Shown here: in pieces, positions 49,916 to 59,766 of the stretch
Numbering within the stretch: position 1 is the stretch's first letter
Layout: every line of letters starts with the position of its first letter
From: Flavobacterium lacustre
Lineage (GTDB): Bacteria; Bacteroidota; Bacteroidia; Flavobacteriales; Flavobacteriaceae
DNA length: 64,000 bases
Reading direction: 5' to 3'
NCBI RefSeq assembly: GCF_027474525.2
Contig: NZ_CP114882.2
Span: 2,232,001 to 2,296,000, forward strand
Notes under the pieces: model-generated
Seen by the model: the letters and a program-made list of their open reading frames with translations, nothing else
Database searches by the model: none
What the model was told of the DNA's origin: nothing
Made by a program: the position numbers and the translations under genes

Positions 49916-52660
49916 TTGAAAAGCAAACTACTCTACATACTGTTTTTTATTTTAGCTTCTGTGCAATTGTATGCACAAGAATTACTCCCTTTTGTAGAAA
50001 ATTACAATAAATCTGATTATCAGGGTGATAACCAAATTTGGAGTGTTGCACAAGGAAATGATTCCGCCATGTACTTTGCCAATAATTATTATTTATTGCG
50101 TTACGATGGTGTAAAATGGGAGAAATACAGCTTGCCAAATAAGACCATAATTCGTTCTGTAATGGTAGATGGCGACCGGATTTATACTGGATCTTATAAA
50201 GAATTTGGCTATTGGTTCCGAAAAAACGGAAAGATGTATTATGTATCCATTTCCAATAAAAGTAACGTTTTTGATGACAGTGATAATGAAGAGATTTGGA
50301 AGATATTTAAATTCAAGAATGAAATTTATTTCCAGTCTTTTAATGGAGTTTTTCTGTATGACGGAAAAATAATTAAAGAAAAAAAATTCCCTTTTTTAGT
50401 TTCTTATTGTTTTGGTGTAGACAATCAGTTGTTGGTTGCTTCTGTTGAAAAAGGAATTTATAAAATGACCGGTTCTGGTTTTGAAAAAATAGAAGGTTGG
50501 TCTATTTTAGAGAATAATGTTATTCATGCAATTGAAAAACACCAAAACAAAACCTATATTTTTACTAAAAAAAATGGCGTTTATGTTGAGGAAAAAGGTG
50601 TTCTGAGCGCTTGGAATAATGCGTTGAATGCCATTCTGAAAACAGCGAATATCAATGTGGCCAAGTTTATTAAAAACAATAAATTAATCATAGGAACAGC
50701 CAATAAAGGGGTTTATATTTTTGATTTAAATTCTGGTTCTTATAAAAATATTAATCGAAATAATGTACTGATGAACAACTCAATTTTGAGTATTGGTCAG
50801 GATAAAGAGAATGATTTGTGGTTGGGTCTGGACAACGGAATTGCTCATGTTGAGGTTAATTCTCCAATTTCTATTTTTTATGATAATTCGGGTATTTTAG
50901 GTTCTGTTTATTCTGTGGTGAGTACTCCAAAAGGCTATTTGATGGCTTCAAATCATGGTGTTTTTAAATACGAAGACAAGCAACTTTCTTTAATTCCAAA
51001 TACACAAGGTCAGGCTTGGAATATTAATAAAATAAACAATAAATACCTGATTGGTCATAACGAAGGCACTTTTGTATATGACAACGGACTGTTTTATAAA
51101 TCAAGTCCAATAAATGGAGGTTGGAATTTAACCAAAAGCAGTATTAATAATTCGTATTTACAAGCCACATACAGCGGTGTAACTATCTATAATAATGCTA
51201 CTGATTTGAAGCAATATATTGTTATAAATAAAATATTGAAACCGATAAAATATGTGGCTCAAAACAGGAAAAATGAAATTTGGGCTGCCGATAATAATAG
51301 AGGTTTGTATCGAATTCAGTATAACGATGCTTATGAAACCACTAATGTTGAAAATGTTACCCAACGCAGTAAAATTGCAAATGATTTTGGAGTAAAGATA
51401 TTCGAGTTCCGAAATGAAATTCTTTTTTTGGTTAACAAATCATGGTACACTTATAATTCAATTTCTAATAAATTGGAAGCGAATGAATTGTTTAATGCAA
51501 ATTTCAAAAACATTTCAAACATTGTTTCTATTGATGAAAATCACTTCTTGGTACTTCAAGAAGGACTTTTGTATCACATTTATGCACATGATAATAAATT
51601 CATACGCACTATTATTCAAGAGAAATATTATAAGGGGAAAATCATTAATGACAATTTAAAAGTATTCAAAAACAATGAGAATTATCTTTTAAATCTGGAT
51701 GATGGTTTTATTTCGTTGCATCTCAAATATGCCAATAAGAAAAAATCGAATATAAGTATCGAAGCCTTTGTTGATAATACTTTAGTTAAAAATAAAGAGA
51801 AGATTAAATACAATTCGGAGCTTCGTATACATGTGATATCTGGAGTTTTTGGGGCAACAAGGCCTAATTTGTTTTATAAAATAAACGGAACCAAAGAATT
51901 TATTCCTGTAAATGAAGGTTTGATTGTTTTGAATAATTTAAATAGCGGTTCCTATGAAATCACTATTTACCTTCACGACGGGTTGCATTATGATAAAATT
52001 TCTAACTTCCAATTTATCGTGGCAAAACCGTGGTATTTTTCTTTTTGGATGATTGCATTGTATTTTATTATTATAGGGGTGATACTCTATTTGTATTACA
52101 AATGGAATAATTTGCGATACATTCAAAAAATGAAATTGCAGGAAGAAGAACTAAAGCATCAAAAGAAAATTCTGGAGATGGAGTTAAAAGCCGAAAATGA
52201 ATTGAACAGTCAGGAATATGAAAAACATATTTTGGAACTCGAAATACAATCCAAATCATCTGAGGTTGCCGGAAAATCACTCTCTATTGCAAAGCAAAGT
52301 GAAATGATTGAAAAAATACAAGGGATTCTGGACACAGAAACCGATTTTAATAAACTCAAAAGTGAAATTAAAAAAGCAATAAAAATCAATTCAGTGAATA
52401 AACACGAGTGGGAAACTTTTGAAACAAACCTGAATCAGATACACAATGCATTTATTGTTAATCTCTCTAAGAAATATCCTAACCTGACTCCAAAGGATAT
52501 TAAGCTTTGTATTTACTTAAAAATGAATCTTTCTTCTAAAGAAATTGCACCAATGATGAATATTTCTTTCCGTGGTGTTGAGTTGCAACGCTACCGATTA
52601 AGAAAGAAATTAAATCTTGTTCAAGATGAGAACCTTTCTAAATTTTTATTAACTGTATAA
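49916..52660 (+). CDS. Membrane sensor/transcriptional regulator with beta-propeller, Y_Y_Y and LuxR-type HTH
   Basis: About 914 residues from TTG 49916, which gives a clean signal peptide KSKLLYILFFILASVQLYA then Q. A long periplasmic ligand-binding beta-propeller of Reg_prop-like repeats (IWSVAQGNDSAMYFANNYY, SILSIGQDKENDLWLGLDNG, EIWAADNNRGLYRI) leads to a Y_Y_Y-like domain (NLNSGSYEITIYLHDG), one membrane helix (FSFWMIALYFIIIGVILYLY), a coiled coil (KMKLQEEELKHQKKILEMEL) and a C-terminal LuxR-like HTH (LTPKDIKLCIYLKMNLSSKE, IAPMMNISFRGVELQRYRLR). A one-protein sensor, SusR-like in logic, presumably activating the susC operon that follows it. Confidence 0.9.
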   Translation: MKSKLLYILFFILASVQLYAQELLPFVENYNKSDYQGDNQIWSVAQGNDSAMYFANNYYLLRYDGVKWEKYSLPNKTIIRSVMVDGDRIYTGSYKEFGYWFRKNGKMYYVSISNKSNVFDDSDNEEIWKIFKFKNEIYFQSFNGVFLYDGKIIKEKKFPFLVSYCFGVDNQLLVASVEKGIYKMTGSGFEKIEGWSILENNVIHAIEKHQNKTYIFTKKNGVYVEEKGVLSAWNNALNAILKTANINVAKFIKNNKLIIGTANKGVYIFDLNSGSYKNINRNNVLMNNSILSIGQDKENDLWLGLDNGIAHVEVNSPISIFYDNSGILGSVYSVVSTPKGYLMASNHGVFKYEDKQLSLIPNTQGQAWNINKINNKYLIGHNEGTFVYDNGLFYKSSPINGGWNLTKSSINNSYLQATYSGVTIYNNATDLKQYIVINKILKPIKYVAQNRKNEIWAADNNRGLYRIQYNDAYETTNVENVTQRSKIANDFGVKIFEFRNEILFLVNKSWYTYNSISNKLEANELFNANFKNISNIVSIDENHFLVLQEGLLYHIYAHDNKFIRTIIQEKYYKGKIINDNLKVFKNNENYLLNLDDGFISLHLKYANKKKSNISIEAFVDNTLVKNKEKIKYNSELRIHVISGVFGATRPNLFYKINGTKEFIPVNEGLIVLNNLNSGSYEITIYLHDGLHYDKISNFQFIVAKPWYFSFWMIALYFIIIGVILYLYYKWNNLRYIQKMKLQEEELKHQKKILEMELKAENELNSQEYEKHILELEIQSKSSEVAGKSLSIAKQSEMIEKIQGILDTETDFNKLKSEIKKAIKINSVNKHEWETFETNLNQIHNAFIVNLSKKYPNLTPKDIKLCIYLKMNLSSKEIAPMMNISFRGVELQRYRLRKKLNLVQDENLSKFLLTV

Positions 52661-52902
52661 AAAACAAAGTTTTTTTGTAGATAATTCAATTTTAATATTA
52701 TTTCATTGCATAATTACAATACATCATTACTACATCATTGTTAGTCGTGCACTACTTCATTATCTTTCTCTTGAGGCTTTAAAACATTGGTTTTTCTATC
52801 TGTTTTAGTGTTTTGATGTATGCGTGTAGTAGTAGTGTTTTCGTTACTACAACGTTGTAATTATCTAATTTAGCACAACTAACTTAAACGTTTAATAACC
52901 CT
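52661..52902. promoter_or_regulatory. susC upstream region with repeated putative regulator sites
   Basis: Two related 18-base sites in the same orientation, 52726-52743 and 52843-52860, share TTACTACA followed by TTGT at the same spacing (14 of 18 bases equal). Around the second lies a perfect inverted repeat TGTAGTA (52825-52831), N13, TACTACA (52845-52851). A -7-like TAATTTAG (52867-52874) is next, 28 bases before the susC ATG. Probably the operator of the upstream regulator. Confidence 0.5.
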
Positions 52903-55900
52903 ATGAGAAATTTTATTTTTAGCTTTTTAGCACTCATTCTACTTCCAGCGTACATGTCTGGTCAAGTAATCAAAGGAAAGGTATTAGATCAAAATGGAAT
53001 TGGAATTCCCGGAGCATTTATTGTTGCGTCCGATTCTAAGACGACTGCTGATACCGATTTTGATGGAAATTTTAATATCAACGCCAAAGAAGGCGAGATT
53101 TTAAAAATTAGTATGGTCGGTTTTGATGCTTTATCCATTAAAGCAACTTTGGCACCGATGAATATAAAATTGCAAGAATCCAAAGACACTGAATTGAAAG
53201 AAGTAGTTGTCATTGGGTACGGAACCAGAAAAAAGATTGATAATACGACTGCCATTACTTCATTAAAAGCAGAAGAAATATCAAAAACCAAAGTGTTGAA
53301 TGCTTCTCAAGCTATACAAGGTAAGGCTGCGGGTGTTCAAGTAGTTTCTTCGGATTTACCCGGAAGTACTCCTTCGGTAATTATTAGAGGTTTAGGTACC
53401 GCATTAGGAGGACGAACTCCTTTATTTATTGTAGACGGTATGCCTACGGAAAATATTAATAATATTAATACCAATGATATTACATCATATGAAATTTTAA
53501 AAGATGCGTCTTCATTAGCCATTTATGGTACAAGAGCTGCAAATGGTGTAATCATTATTAGTACTAAAAAAGGAAAAGGCGACAAAGTTTCTGTTGAATT
53601 TGAAAGCTTTGCCGGTTTCAGAGAGCCTTTGAAGAAAGTAAAAATGGCAGGAAGTAATAAGTATTCTCATTATTCTAATGCTGCGTTGCAAACCACTACT
53701 TTCTCTCAAGATCAAACGGTTAACACGGATTGGTTTGATGAAATTACCAGAACAGGATCGTATATGCAAAATAACGTTTCTGTTTCCGGATCAACAGAAA
53801 ATATTAAATACTTCTTCAGTATTGGAAATTATCAAGAAAAAGCTATTCTTAACGGATTAGATTATAGTCGCACCACTTTTAGAAATAACAATGAATACAA
53901 AATTTCTAAAAAACTGACTTTAAATCAAAATTTCAGTTTTGGTTCAACTAATTCGACTCCAAAACCATTGAGCGCTTTTACAAACGCTTACAAACAATCT
54001 CCAATTGTTCCGGTTCGTTTTTCAAATGGGCAATATGGCGTTTCTTGGGTAGGTGATGACGGTTTCGCAGGAACAACAGGTTCTTCGTTTAATAATGTTG
54101 GAAATCCTGTGGCTCAATTAAATTATTTTGATGAAGAGCAAAAAAGCATCACATTACAAGGTGGTTTGAAATTAGACTATGAAATTGTAAAATCATTGAA
54201 ATTCACTTCTCAATTCAACGGTGAATACTATTCTTGGAAAAATTATAATTTTGATGATACTAGAGCAATCTGGCAATCTAGTAATAATCCGGGTCAGTTA
54301 AGCACAATTGTTTATCCAGCGGATAAAAACAACAACTTATTGACCAAAGGTAGAAATCAATATTTCAATTGGAATCTATCCAACTATTTAACGTATAACA
54401 AAGTTTTTGCTGATATTCATGATATTGAATTAACTGCAGGTATCGAAACTTCTGTAAAAGGAGCAAGAGAACAATTGACTGTTGCCAGAAAAAACGTAAA
54501 TGTTGATTCTAATTATTGGTCATTAGCCGGTGTTGATTATGTAGGATCTGTTACCAGCTATAAAGATGAAGTTTTCAATGCCAATAAAATAGCTTCTTAT
54601 TTTGGTCGTTTCCAATATAAATTAATGGACAGATACTTGTTTACAGGTACAATCAGACGTGATGGATCATCAAATTTTGGTAAAGATTACCGTTGGGGAA
54701 CTTTTCCTGCCTTTGGTTTAGGATGGGTTGTTACCAAAGAAGATTTTATGGCTAATGTAAAAGGGATTGATCTTTTGAAATTAAGAGGAGGTTGGGGTAA
54801 ATTAGGAAACCAAAATGTTCCGCTTAACAATCAAGCGTATTCTTCAGGATTGACCAGTTATTTAGGAGGTTCTATATTAAATGAAGGAACGACTATCAAT
54901 TCTCAAGTAGATCCAAGTTTATCATGGGAAATTACCGAAGAAACATCTGCAGGTATTGATTTTGAATTATTGAACAACAGATTGAAAGGATCGTTTGATG
55001 TGTATGATAAAACAACAACAAATGTTATTTTGAACACCAAACCATACATGACTTCCGGTATCAGTAATTCTTCACCAGCACACGTTGGAGAAGTTTCTAA
55101 TAAAGGGTACGAGATTGCTTTGCGTTGGGATGATAAACTGACTGATAATTTGAGTTACTGGGTTGGAGGAAATTATTCTAACAACAAAAATGAACTTACC
55201 GGTCTGAAAGATGCAACATTGGCTCCAATTCACGGAGGTGATTTATCAAATGGACAGTGGACAAAATTATTAGATAATACATCTATTGGTAGACCATTAG
55301 GTAGTTTCTATTTATATGAATATGCTGGTTTTGATGCTGCAAATGGTAAAATGTTGTATTATACTGCAACAGGTGCCAAAGTGACTCAAGATGCTTTGGA
55401 TGAAAATAAAGATAAAAAGTATGTGGGGTCTATTTTACCAACTTCTACTTATGGAGTTAGTTTAGGATTAAACTATAAAAACATTGATTTTTCAGTAGAC
55501 GGATACGGAACTTCTGGAGCAAAAGTGTACAATGGTAAAAAAGCACAACGTTTTACAGGAGAAAATATAGAAGAATCATTGGCAACAAATTTTTGGACAG
55601 TAAATAACACAACGGCTTCAAACCCGGCTCCGTTCAATTTGGTTCCAGCAGCTTCTACTTATTATTTAGAATCAGGTGATTTCTTTAGAATCAACAATAT
55701 TACGTTAGGGTATAAAATTCCTTTGAAAGGAGAGTTTTTAAATTCTTGCAGAATATATGTGAACGCTATAAACCCATTTATTACTCAAAAATTCTCCGGT
55801 TTTTCACCAGAATTAAATGGTAATGGAGACCCTTATGGAACTCAAGGTATTGAGTTGGATGCATACCCAACATTAAGATCATTCGTTATCGGAGCTAATT

Positions 55901-55911
55901 TAAAATTTTAA
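52903..55911 (+). CDS. susC: SusC-like TonB-dependent outer-membrane glycan transporter
   Basis: 1002 residues. Signal peptide MRNFIFSFLALILLPAYMSG, carboxypeptidase-regulatory-like N-domain (VIKGKVLDQNGIGIPGAFIV ... ISMVGFDALSIKA), TonB-box-like LKEVVVIGYGTRKKIDNTTA, plug (GKAAGVQVVSSDLPGSTPSV, IIRGLGTALGGRTPLFIVDG, YEILKDASSLAIYGTRAANG, VIIISTKKGKG) and a large barrel ending in TLRSFVIGANLKF. With SusD it imports oligosaccharides. The SusD gene starts four bases after its stop, so they are co-translated. Confidence 0.96.
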   Translation: MRNFIFSFLALILLPAYMSGQVIKGKVLDQNGIGIPGAFIVASDSKTTADTDFDGNFNINAKEGEILKISMVGFDALSIKATLAPMNIKLQESKDTELKEVVVIGYGTRKKIDNTTAITSLKAEEISKTKVLNASQAIQGKAAGVQVVSSDLPGSTPSVIIRGLGTALGGRTPLFIVDGMPTENINNINTNDITSYEILKDASSLAIYGTRAANGVIIISTKKGKGDKVSVEFESFAGFREPLKKVKMAGSNKYSHYSNAALQTTTFSQDQTVNTDWFDEITRTGSYMQNNVSVSGSTENIKYFFSIGNYQEKAILNGLDYSRTTFRNNNEYKISKKLTLNQNFSFGSTNSTPKPLSAFTNAYKQSPIVPVRFSNGQYGVSWVGDDGFAGTTGSSFNNVGNPVAQLNYFDEEQKSITLQGGLKLDYEIVKSLKFTSQFNGEYYSWKNYNFDDTRAIWQSSNNPGQLSTIVYPADKNNNLLTKGRNQYFNWNLSNYLTYNKVFADIHDIELTAGIETSVKGAREQLTVARKNVNVDSNYWSLAGVDYVGSVTSYKDEVFNANKIASYFGRFQYKLMDRYLFTGTIRRDGSSNFGKDYRWGTFPAFGLGWVVTKEDFMANVKGIDLLKLRGGWGKLGNQNVPLNNQAYSSGLTSYLGGSILNEGTTINSQVDPSLSWEITEETSAGIDFELLNNRLKGSFDVYDKTTTNVILNTKPYMTSGISNSSPAHVGEVSNKGYEIALRWDDKLTDNLSYWVGGNYSNNKNELTGLKDATLAPIHGGDLSNGQWTKLLDNTSIGRPLGSFYLYEYAGFDAANGKMLYYTATGAKVTQDALDENKDKKYVGSILPTSTYGVSLGLNYKNIDFSVDGYGTSGAKVYNGKKAQRFTGENIEESLATNFWTVNNTTASNPAPFNLVPAASTYYLESGDFFRINNITLGYKIPLKGEFLNSCRIYVNAINPFITQKFSGFSPELNGNGDPYGTQGIELDAYPTLRSFVIGANLKF

Positions 55912-55915
55912 TACA

Positions 55916-57370
55916 ATGAAAAAGATATATATATCAATGTTTGCGCTATCCGCCTACTTTTTCTCAGGATGTTCAAACGATTATTTAGATGTAGACCAAA
56001 CGGAATCTATTTCTACAAAAGATATTGAATTATTCAATAATGATGAAGGAGCAGCCACTTTTGTAACCGCAATCTACAGTAAATTTTTAGATTGGAACAT
56101 GACTTCCTTTTCTTGGATTGGGTTGTCAAGCATTGCTTCAGATGATGCTGATAAAGGTTCATCTCCTGGAGATACCGGTTCCGATAAAGATTTAATGGAT
56201 GCTTTGACTTATAATGCTTCAACGCCATCTACAAGTGAGATTTTTGCCGCTAATTACGAAGGAATTAACAGATGCAATCAAGCGCTAAGTATTATCCCGC
56301 AATTAGACAAAGCAGATTCGGCTTTGCGTGCACGATTATTGGGCGAAGCTAAATTCTTGAGAGCTTTTATGTATTTTACTTTGGTAAAAACTTATGGTGG
56401 TGTTCCGATTATTGATCATTTGCCAAACCCATCTTCTGAAGAAGACAGAGTGATGCAACTAACCCGTAAATCAAGCGAAGAAGTATATGCTTATATCGAA
56501 AATGATTTGAATGATGCTATTGTTGCTTTACCAAACAAATCAGCATACCCGACTTCAGAAAGAGGAAGAGCTTCAAAAGGTGCTGCTTATGCTTTGTTGG
56601 CAAAAATAAATTTATACCAAGAAAATTGGCAAAAAGTAGTAGACAACTGTAATTTGGTTACAGGATATTCTATTGTTTCAGATTATGCTTCCATGTATAG
56701 ATTAGCCGGAGAAAATGACGCTGAATCTATTTTTGAAATTCAAGGTACAGGTTCTGTTCCGGCCAAAGGAATCTCAGGATATTCTAATACACAAGGTGCT
56801 CGTGGTGCCGGTGGTTGGGGTTGGGGTTTCAATACACCATCAGTAAGTTTAGTAAACGCTTATGAAGAAGGGGATGTTCGAAAAGGGGCAACTATCATTT
56901 TTGCAGGAACTACATTATACGATGGCAGAGTAGTGCCATTAACGGTTGAAAATCCGAGATACAATTATAAAGCGTATTCTTCTGCTTTTACAGATGGTTG
57001 GGAAACCGATACAAATATCAAATATTTGAGATATGCTGAAGTATTATTGATGAAAGCCGAAGCATTAAACGAATTAGGACAAACTACTGAGGCTATTCCT
57101 TTGTTGAACCAAATTAGAACAAGAGCGGGATTAGCAAACACAACTGCTGTTTCGCAAGGTGACGTGAGAACTGCAATCTGGAAAGAAAGAAGAGTAGAAA
57201 TGGCAATGGAACATGATAGATTCTTTGACTTAGTTAGAACAGGTCAAGCTCAAGCTGCTTTTGCCGTTGACGGAAAAACATTTGTTACCGGTAAACATGA
57301 ATTGTTTCCATTACCACAAGCTTTCATTGCACAAACAGGTGGATTATCAACACAAAATCCTGGGTATTAA
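55916..57370 (+). CDS. susD: SusD-like (RagB/SusD) surface glycan-binding lipoprotein
   Basis: 484 residues. Lipoprotein signal MKKIYISMFALSAYFFSGC. SusD hallmarks: NYEGINRCNQALSIIPQLDK, RLLGEAKFLRAFMYFTLVKT, YGGVPIIDHLPNPSSEEDRV, RASKGAAYALLAKINLYQEN, KYLRYAEVLLMKAEALNELG, LLNQIRTRAGLANTTAVSQ, WKERRVEMAMEHDRFFDLVR. Sits as a lid on SusC and delivers glycan. It is followed 20 bases later by the LamG lipoprotein gene. Confidence 0.95.
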   Translation: MKKIYISMFALSAYFFSGCSNDYLDVDQTESISTKDIELFNNDEGAATFVTAIYSKFLDWNMTSFSWIGLSSIASDDADKGSSPGDTGSDKDLMDALTYNASTPSTSEIFAANYEGINRCNQALSIIPQLDKADSALRARLLGEAKFLRAFMYFTLVKTYGGVPIIDHLPNPSSEEDRVMQLTRKSSEEVYAYIENDLNDAIVALPNKSAYPTSERGRASKGAAYALLAKINLYQENWQKVVDNCNLVTGYSIVSDYASMYRLAGENDAESIFEIQGTGSVPAKGISGYSNTQGARGAGGWGWGFNTPSVSLVNAYEEGDVRKGATIIFAGTTLYDGRVVPLTVENPRYNYKAYSSAFTDGWETDTNIKYLRYAEVLLMKAEALNELGQTTEAIPLLNQIRTRAGLANTTAVSQGDVRTAIWKERRVEMAMEHDRFFDLVRTGQAQAAFAVDGKTFVTGKHELFPLPQAFIAQTGGLSTQNPGY

Positions 57371-57390
57371 TTTTTTAAAAAACAGTAAAA

Positions 57391-58293
57391 ATGAAAAAAA
57401 ATAAATATATTTTCTTATTTGCTTCTGTTTTGGTTTCACAATTTTTTGTGAGCTGTAACGAGGACAGTATAGATAAAGTTAATGCCCCAATTGCTTATGA
57501 AGCAATTGGAGGGTATGAAAGTTCAGATGATGTTGCGGCCGCTAATTTAATTAGCAAATTCAGTTTTGAAGATAATATTTCAGATTCAAAAAACGGAATA
57601 ACCGGCGGAGTAGGAACTAATGTAACTTATGGAAACGGAATCAAAGGCTTGGCTTATAAAGGTTCTACAAGTTCTTTTATCGCTTATAGTACTGTAGCAA
57701 ATTCTTTGGTTGATGTAAAAAGCATAACTGTTTCTATGTGGATTAATACTAACCCACACACAGGAGGCGCACAATCACTATTTATGTTGCCCAAAACAAC
57801 TGATTTCTGGGGAAATATTTTCTCTTTGGTTGAAGGTACAGGTCCAGCAGCAACAATGTTAATGAAAAATCACGTTCAAAAAGATGTAACTCCAAGTATT
57901 GCATGGTCAGGTCAATTTATAGAACATACAGGAGACAATCTTTTGAAAAATATGTTTGGAACATGGAAACATGTAGTATGGACTTATAGCGGAGCCAGCT
58001 CTACTTACAGCATGTACATTGATGGGCAAAAGCTTGATTTACCTACATCAATAAGTAAGAGATACGCAAGTGATCCTCTTACCGGAGGAGTTGGGTATGG
58101 AGACTTGGCTAATTCAAATGTTTCAAAATTCATTATTGGTGGATATCAACAACATTTAGGTGCTCCATGGGGCGCTCCAGATGGTTGGATGTTGAATTAT
58201 ACAGGTATGATGGATGAGTTTAGAATTTATAATGCGGCGCTTTCTGATAATGAAGTTGTTGCTTTATATAAATTAGAAAAAGACAACAGATAG
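57391..58293 (+). CDS. LamG/concanavalin-like surface lipoprotein
   Basis: 300 residues. Lipobox in FLFASVLVSQFFVSC. After a short linker, one LamG domain spans about 50-295: LISKFSFEDNISDSKNGITG, KSITVSMWINTNPHTGGAQS, FGTWKHVVWTYSGASSTYSM, YIDGQKLDLPTSI, MMDEFRIYNAALSDNEVVAL. In the third position after susCD it probably serves as a surface glycan-binding protein (SusE/F-like role) rather than an enzyme; no catalytic residues stand out. Confidence 0.87.
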   Translation: MKKNKYIFLFASVLVSQFFVSCNEDSIDKVNAPIAYEAIGGYESSDDVAAANLISKFSFEDNISDSKNGITGGVGTNVTYGNGIKGLAYKGSTSSFIAYSTVANSLVDVKSITVSMWINTNPHTGGAQSLFMLPKTTDFWGNIFSLVEGTGPAATMLMKNHVQKDVTPSIAWSGQFIEHTGDNLLKNMFGTWKHVVWTYSGASSTYSMYIDGQKLDLPTSISKRYASDPLTGGVGYGDLANSNVSKFIIGGYQQHLGAPWGAPDGWMLNYTGMMDEFRIYNAALSDNEVVALYKLEKDNR

Positions 58294-58304
58294 AAGGTTC
58301 TTTT

Positions 58305-58340
58305 ACACACCTGGTTTTCTGAAAATCAGGTGTGTTTTTT
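58305..58340 (+). terminator. Internal terminator or attenuator in the PUL
   Basis: ACACACCTG ... CAGGTGTGT with TTTTTT, 11 bases after the LamG gene and 29 before the GH144 gene. It should lower transcription of the enzyme genes relative to susCD. Confidence 0.8.
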
Positions 58341-58368
58341 AATTATTAATGCCTTTATTTTATAAAAA

Positions 58369-59754
58369 ATGAAAAGCTACTTATACGTACTAATTTTTTT
58401 GAACCTTTTTATATCTTGTTCATCCTCATCTCCTGAAGGAAAAGGCAGTGGTACGCCATTACCTACAACTCCAACAACACCTGTAGTTCCTTTAACGGAT
58501 GCCGAAGTGTTAGATCAAGTTCAAAAAGATGCTATCAAATATTTCTGGGAATATGCAGAAACCAATTCAAAATTAGCCAGAGAACGCTATCTTACTGATG
58601 ATCCTGGTTTTGAAGCTAATGTTATTACAACTGGAGGTTCCGGATTTGGGTTAATGACACTTGTTGTAGGTGTAGAACGAGGTTTTGTTTCTAGAACAGA
58701 AGCTGTTTCTCGTCTTACAACAGCATTGACTTTTTTGGAAAATGCAGATCGATTTCATGGCGCATGGTCGCATTGGATAAACGGTACAACGGGAAAAGTA
58801 ATTCCTTTTGGAACAAAGGATAATGGTGGAGATATCGTTGAAACTTCCTTTTTATGTCAAGGATTATTAACGGTTAGAGAATATTTTAAAAACGGAAATA
58901 CAAAAGAGAAAGCACTCGCTGCCAAAGCAGATGATTTATGGAAAGGTGTAGAATGGGATTGGTACACCAAAGGAGAAAACGCGATGTACTGGCATTGGTC
59001 TCCAAACTACGGTTGGGAAATGAATTTCAAATTAGAAGGTTACAACGAATGTTTAATTACTTATGTTTTGGGAGCTGCTTCGCCAACACATCCAATACCT
59101 GCCGCTGCTTATCATGAAGCTTGGGCTCGTAATGGAGCTATTGTAAACGGAAGTTCTCAATATGGTTTGCCGGTAGTTTTAAATTATAATGGCGCTACAG
59201 GAAATGTTGGTCCTTTGTTTTGGTCCCAATATTCGTATTTGGGAATGGATCCTCGCGGATTAACGGATGCGTATGCTAATTATTGGACATTGACACAAAA
59301 CCATTCTAAAATCATCAATAAATACTGTATTGCCAATCCAAAACAATGGACGGGTTATTCCGATAAATGTTGGGGACTTACAGCAAGTTATACCAGAAAT
59401 ACGGATGGTAGCACCGGATATACAGCACACCAACCCTTGAATGATACTGGAGTAATTTCGCCAACGGCAGCTTTGTCTTCTTTCCCTTTTACACCTGTTG
59501 AAAGCATGAAATTTTTACATTATCTGTACGATGAAAAAAAGAGCACTTTAGTGGGAGTTGCCGGACCGTATGATGCCTTTTCGCCGCATTATAATTGGGT
59601 AACGCCACGTTATTTAGCTATTGATCAAGGAACAATTGTTCCAATGATTGAGAACCATCGTACTGGATTAATTTGGAAACTGTTTATGCAGGCACCAGAA
59701 GTAAAAGTGGGCTTAAAAACATTAGGTTTTTCATCCACTCAATATGGATTTTAA
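58369..59754 (+). CDS. GH144-type glucanase lipoprotein (endo-beta-1,2-glucanase candidate)
   Basis: 461 residues. Lipobox in LFISCSSSS and a Thr/Pro-rich linker. The catalytic part has an (alpha/alpha)6-barrel pattern: DAIKYFWEYAETNSKLARER, TTGGSGFGLMTLVVGVERGF, FHGAWSHWINGTTGKVIPFG, DNGGDIVETSFLCQGLLTVR, WYTKGENAMYWHWSPNYGWE, NECLITYVLGAASPTHP, PLFWSQYSYLGMDPRGLTDA, CWGLTASYTRN, ISPTAALSSFPFTPVESMKF. This is the glucoamylase-like Pfam group that contains GH144 endo-beta-1,2-glucanases. The family assignment is firm; the exact substrate is inferred. Confidence 0.85.
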   Translation: MKSYLYVLIFLNLFISCSSSSPEGKGSGTPLPTTPTTPVVPLTDAEVLDQVQKDAIKYFWEYAETNSKLARERYLTDDPGFEANVITTGGSGFGLMTLVVGVERGFVSRTEAVSRLTTALTFLENADRFHGAWSHWINGTTGKVIPFGTKDNGGDIVETSFLCQGLLTVREYFKNGNTKEKALAAKADDLWKGVEWDWYTKGENAMYWHWSPNYGWEMNFKLEGYNECLITYVLGAASPTHPIPAAAYHEAWARNGAIVNGSSQYGLPVVLNYNGATGNVGPLFWSQYSYLGMDPRGLTDAYANYWTLTQNHSKIINKYCIANPKQWTGYSDKCWGLTASYTRNTDGSTGYTAHQPLNDTGVISPTAALSSFPFTPVESMKFLHYLYDEKKSTLVGVAGPYDAFSPHYNWVTPRYLAIDQGTIVPMIENHRTGLIWKLFMQAPEVKVGLKTLGFSSTQYGF

Positions 59755-59766
59755 AATAAAAATCAG

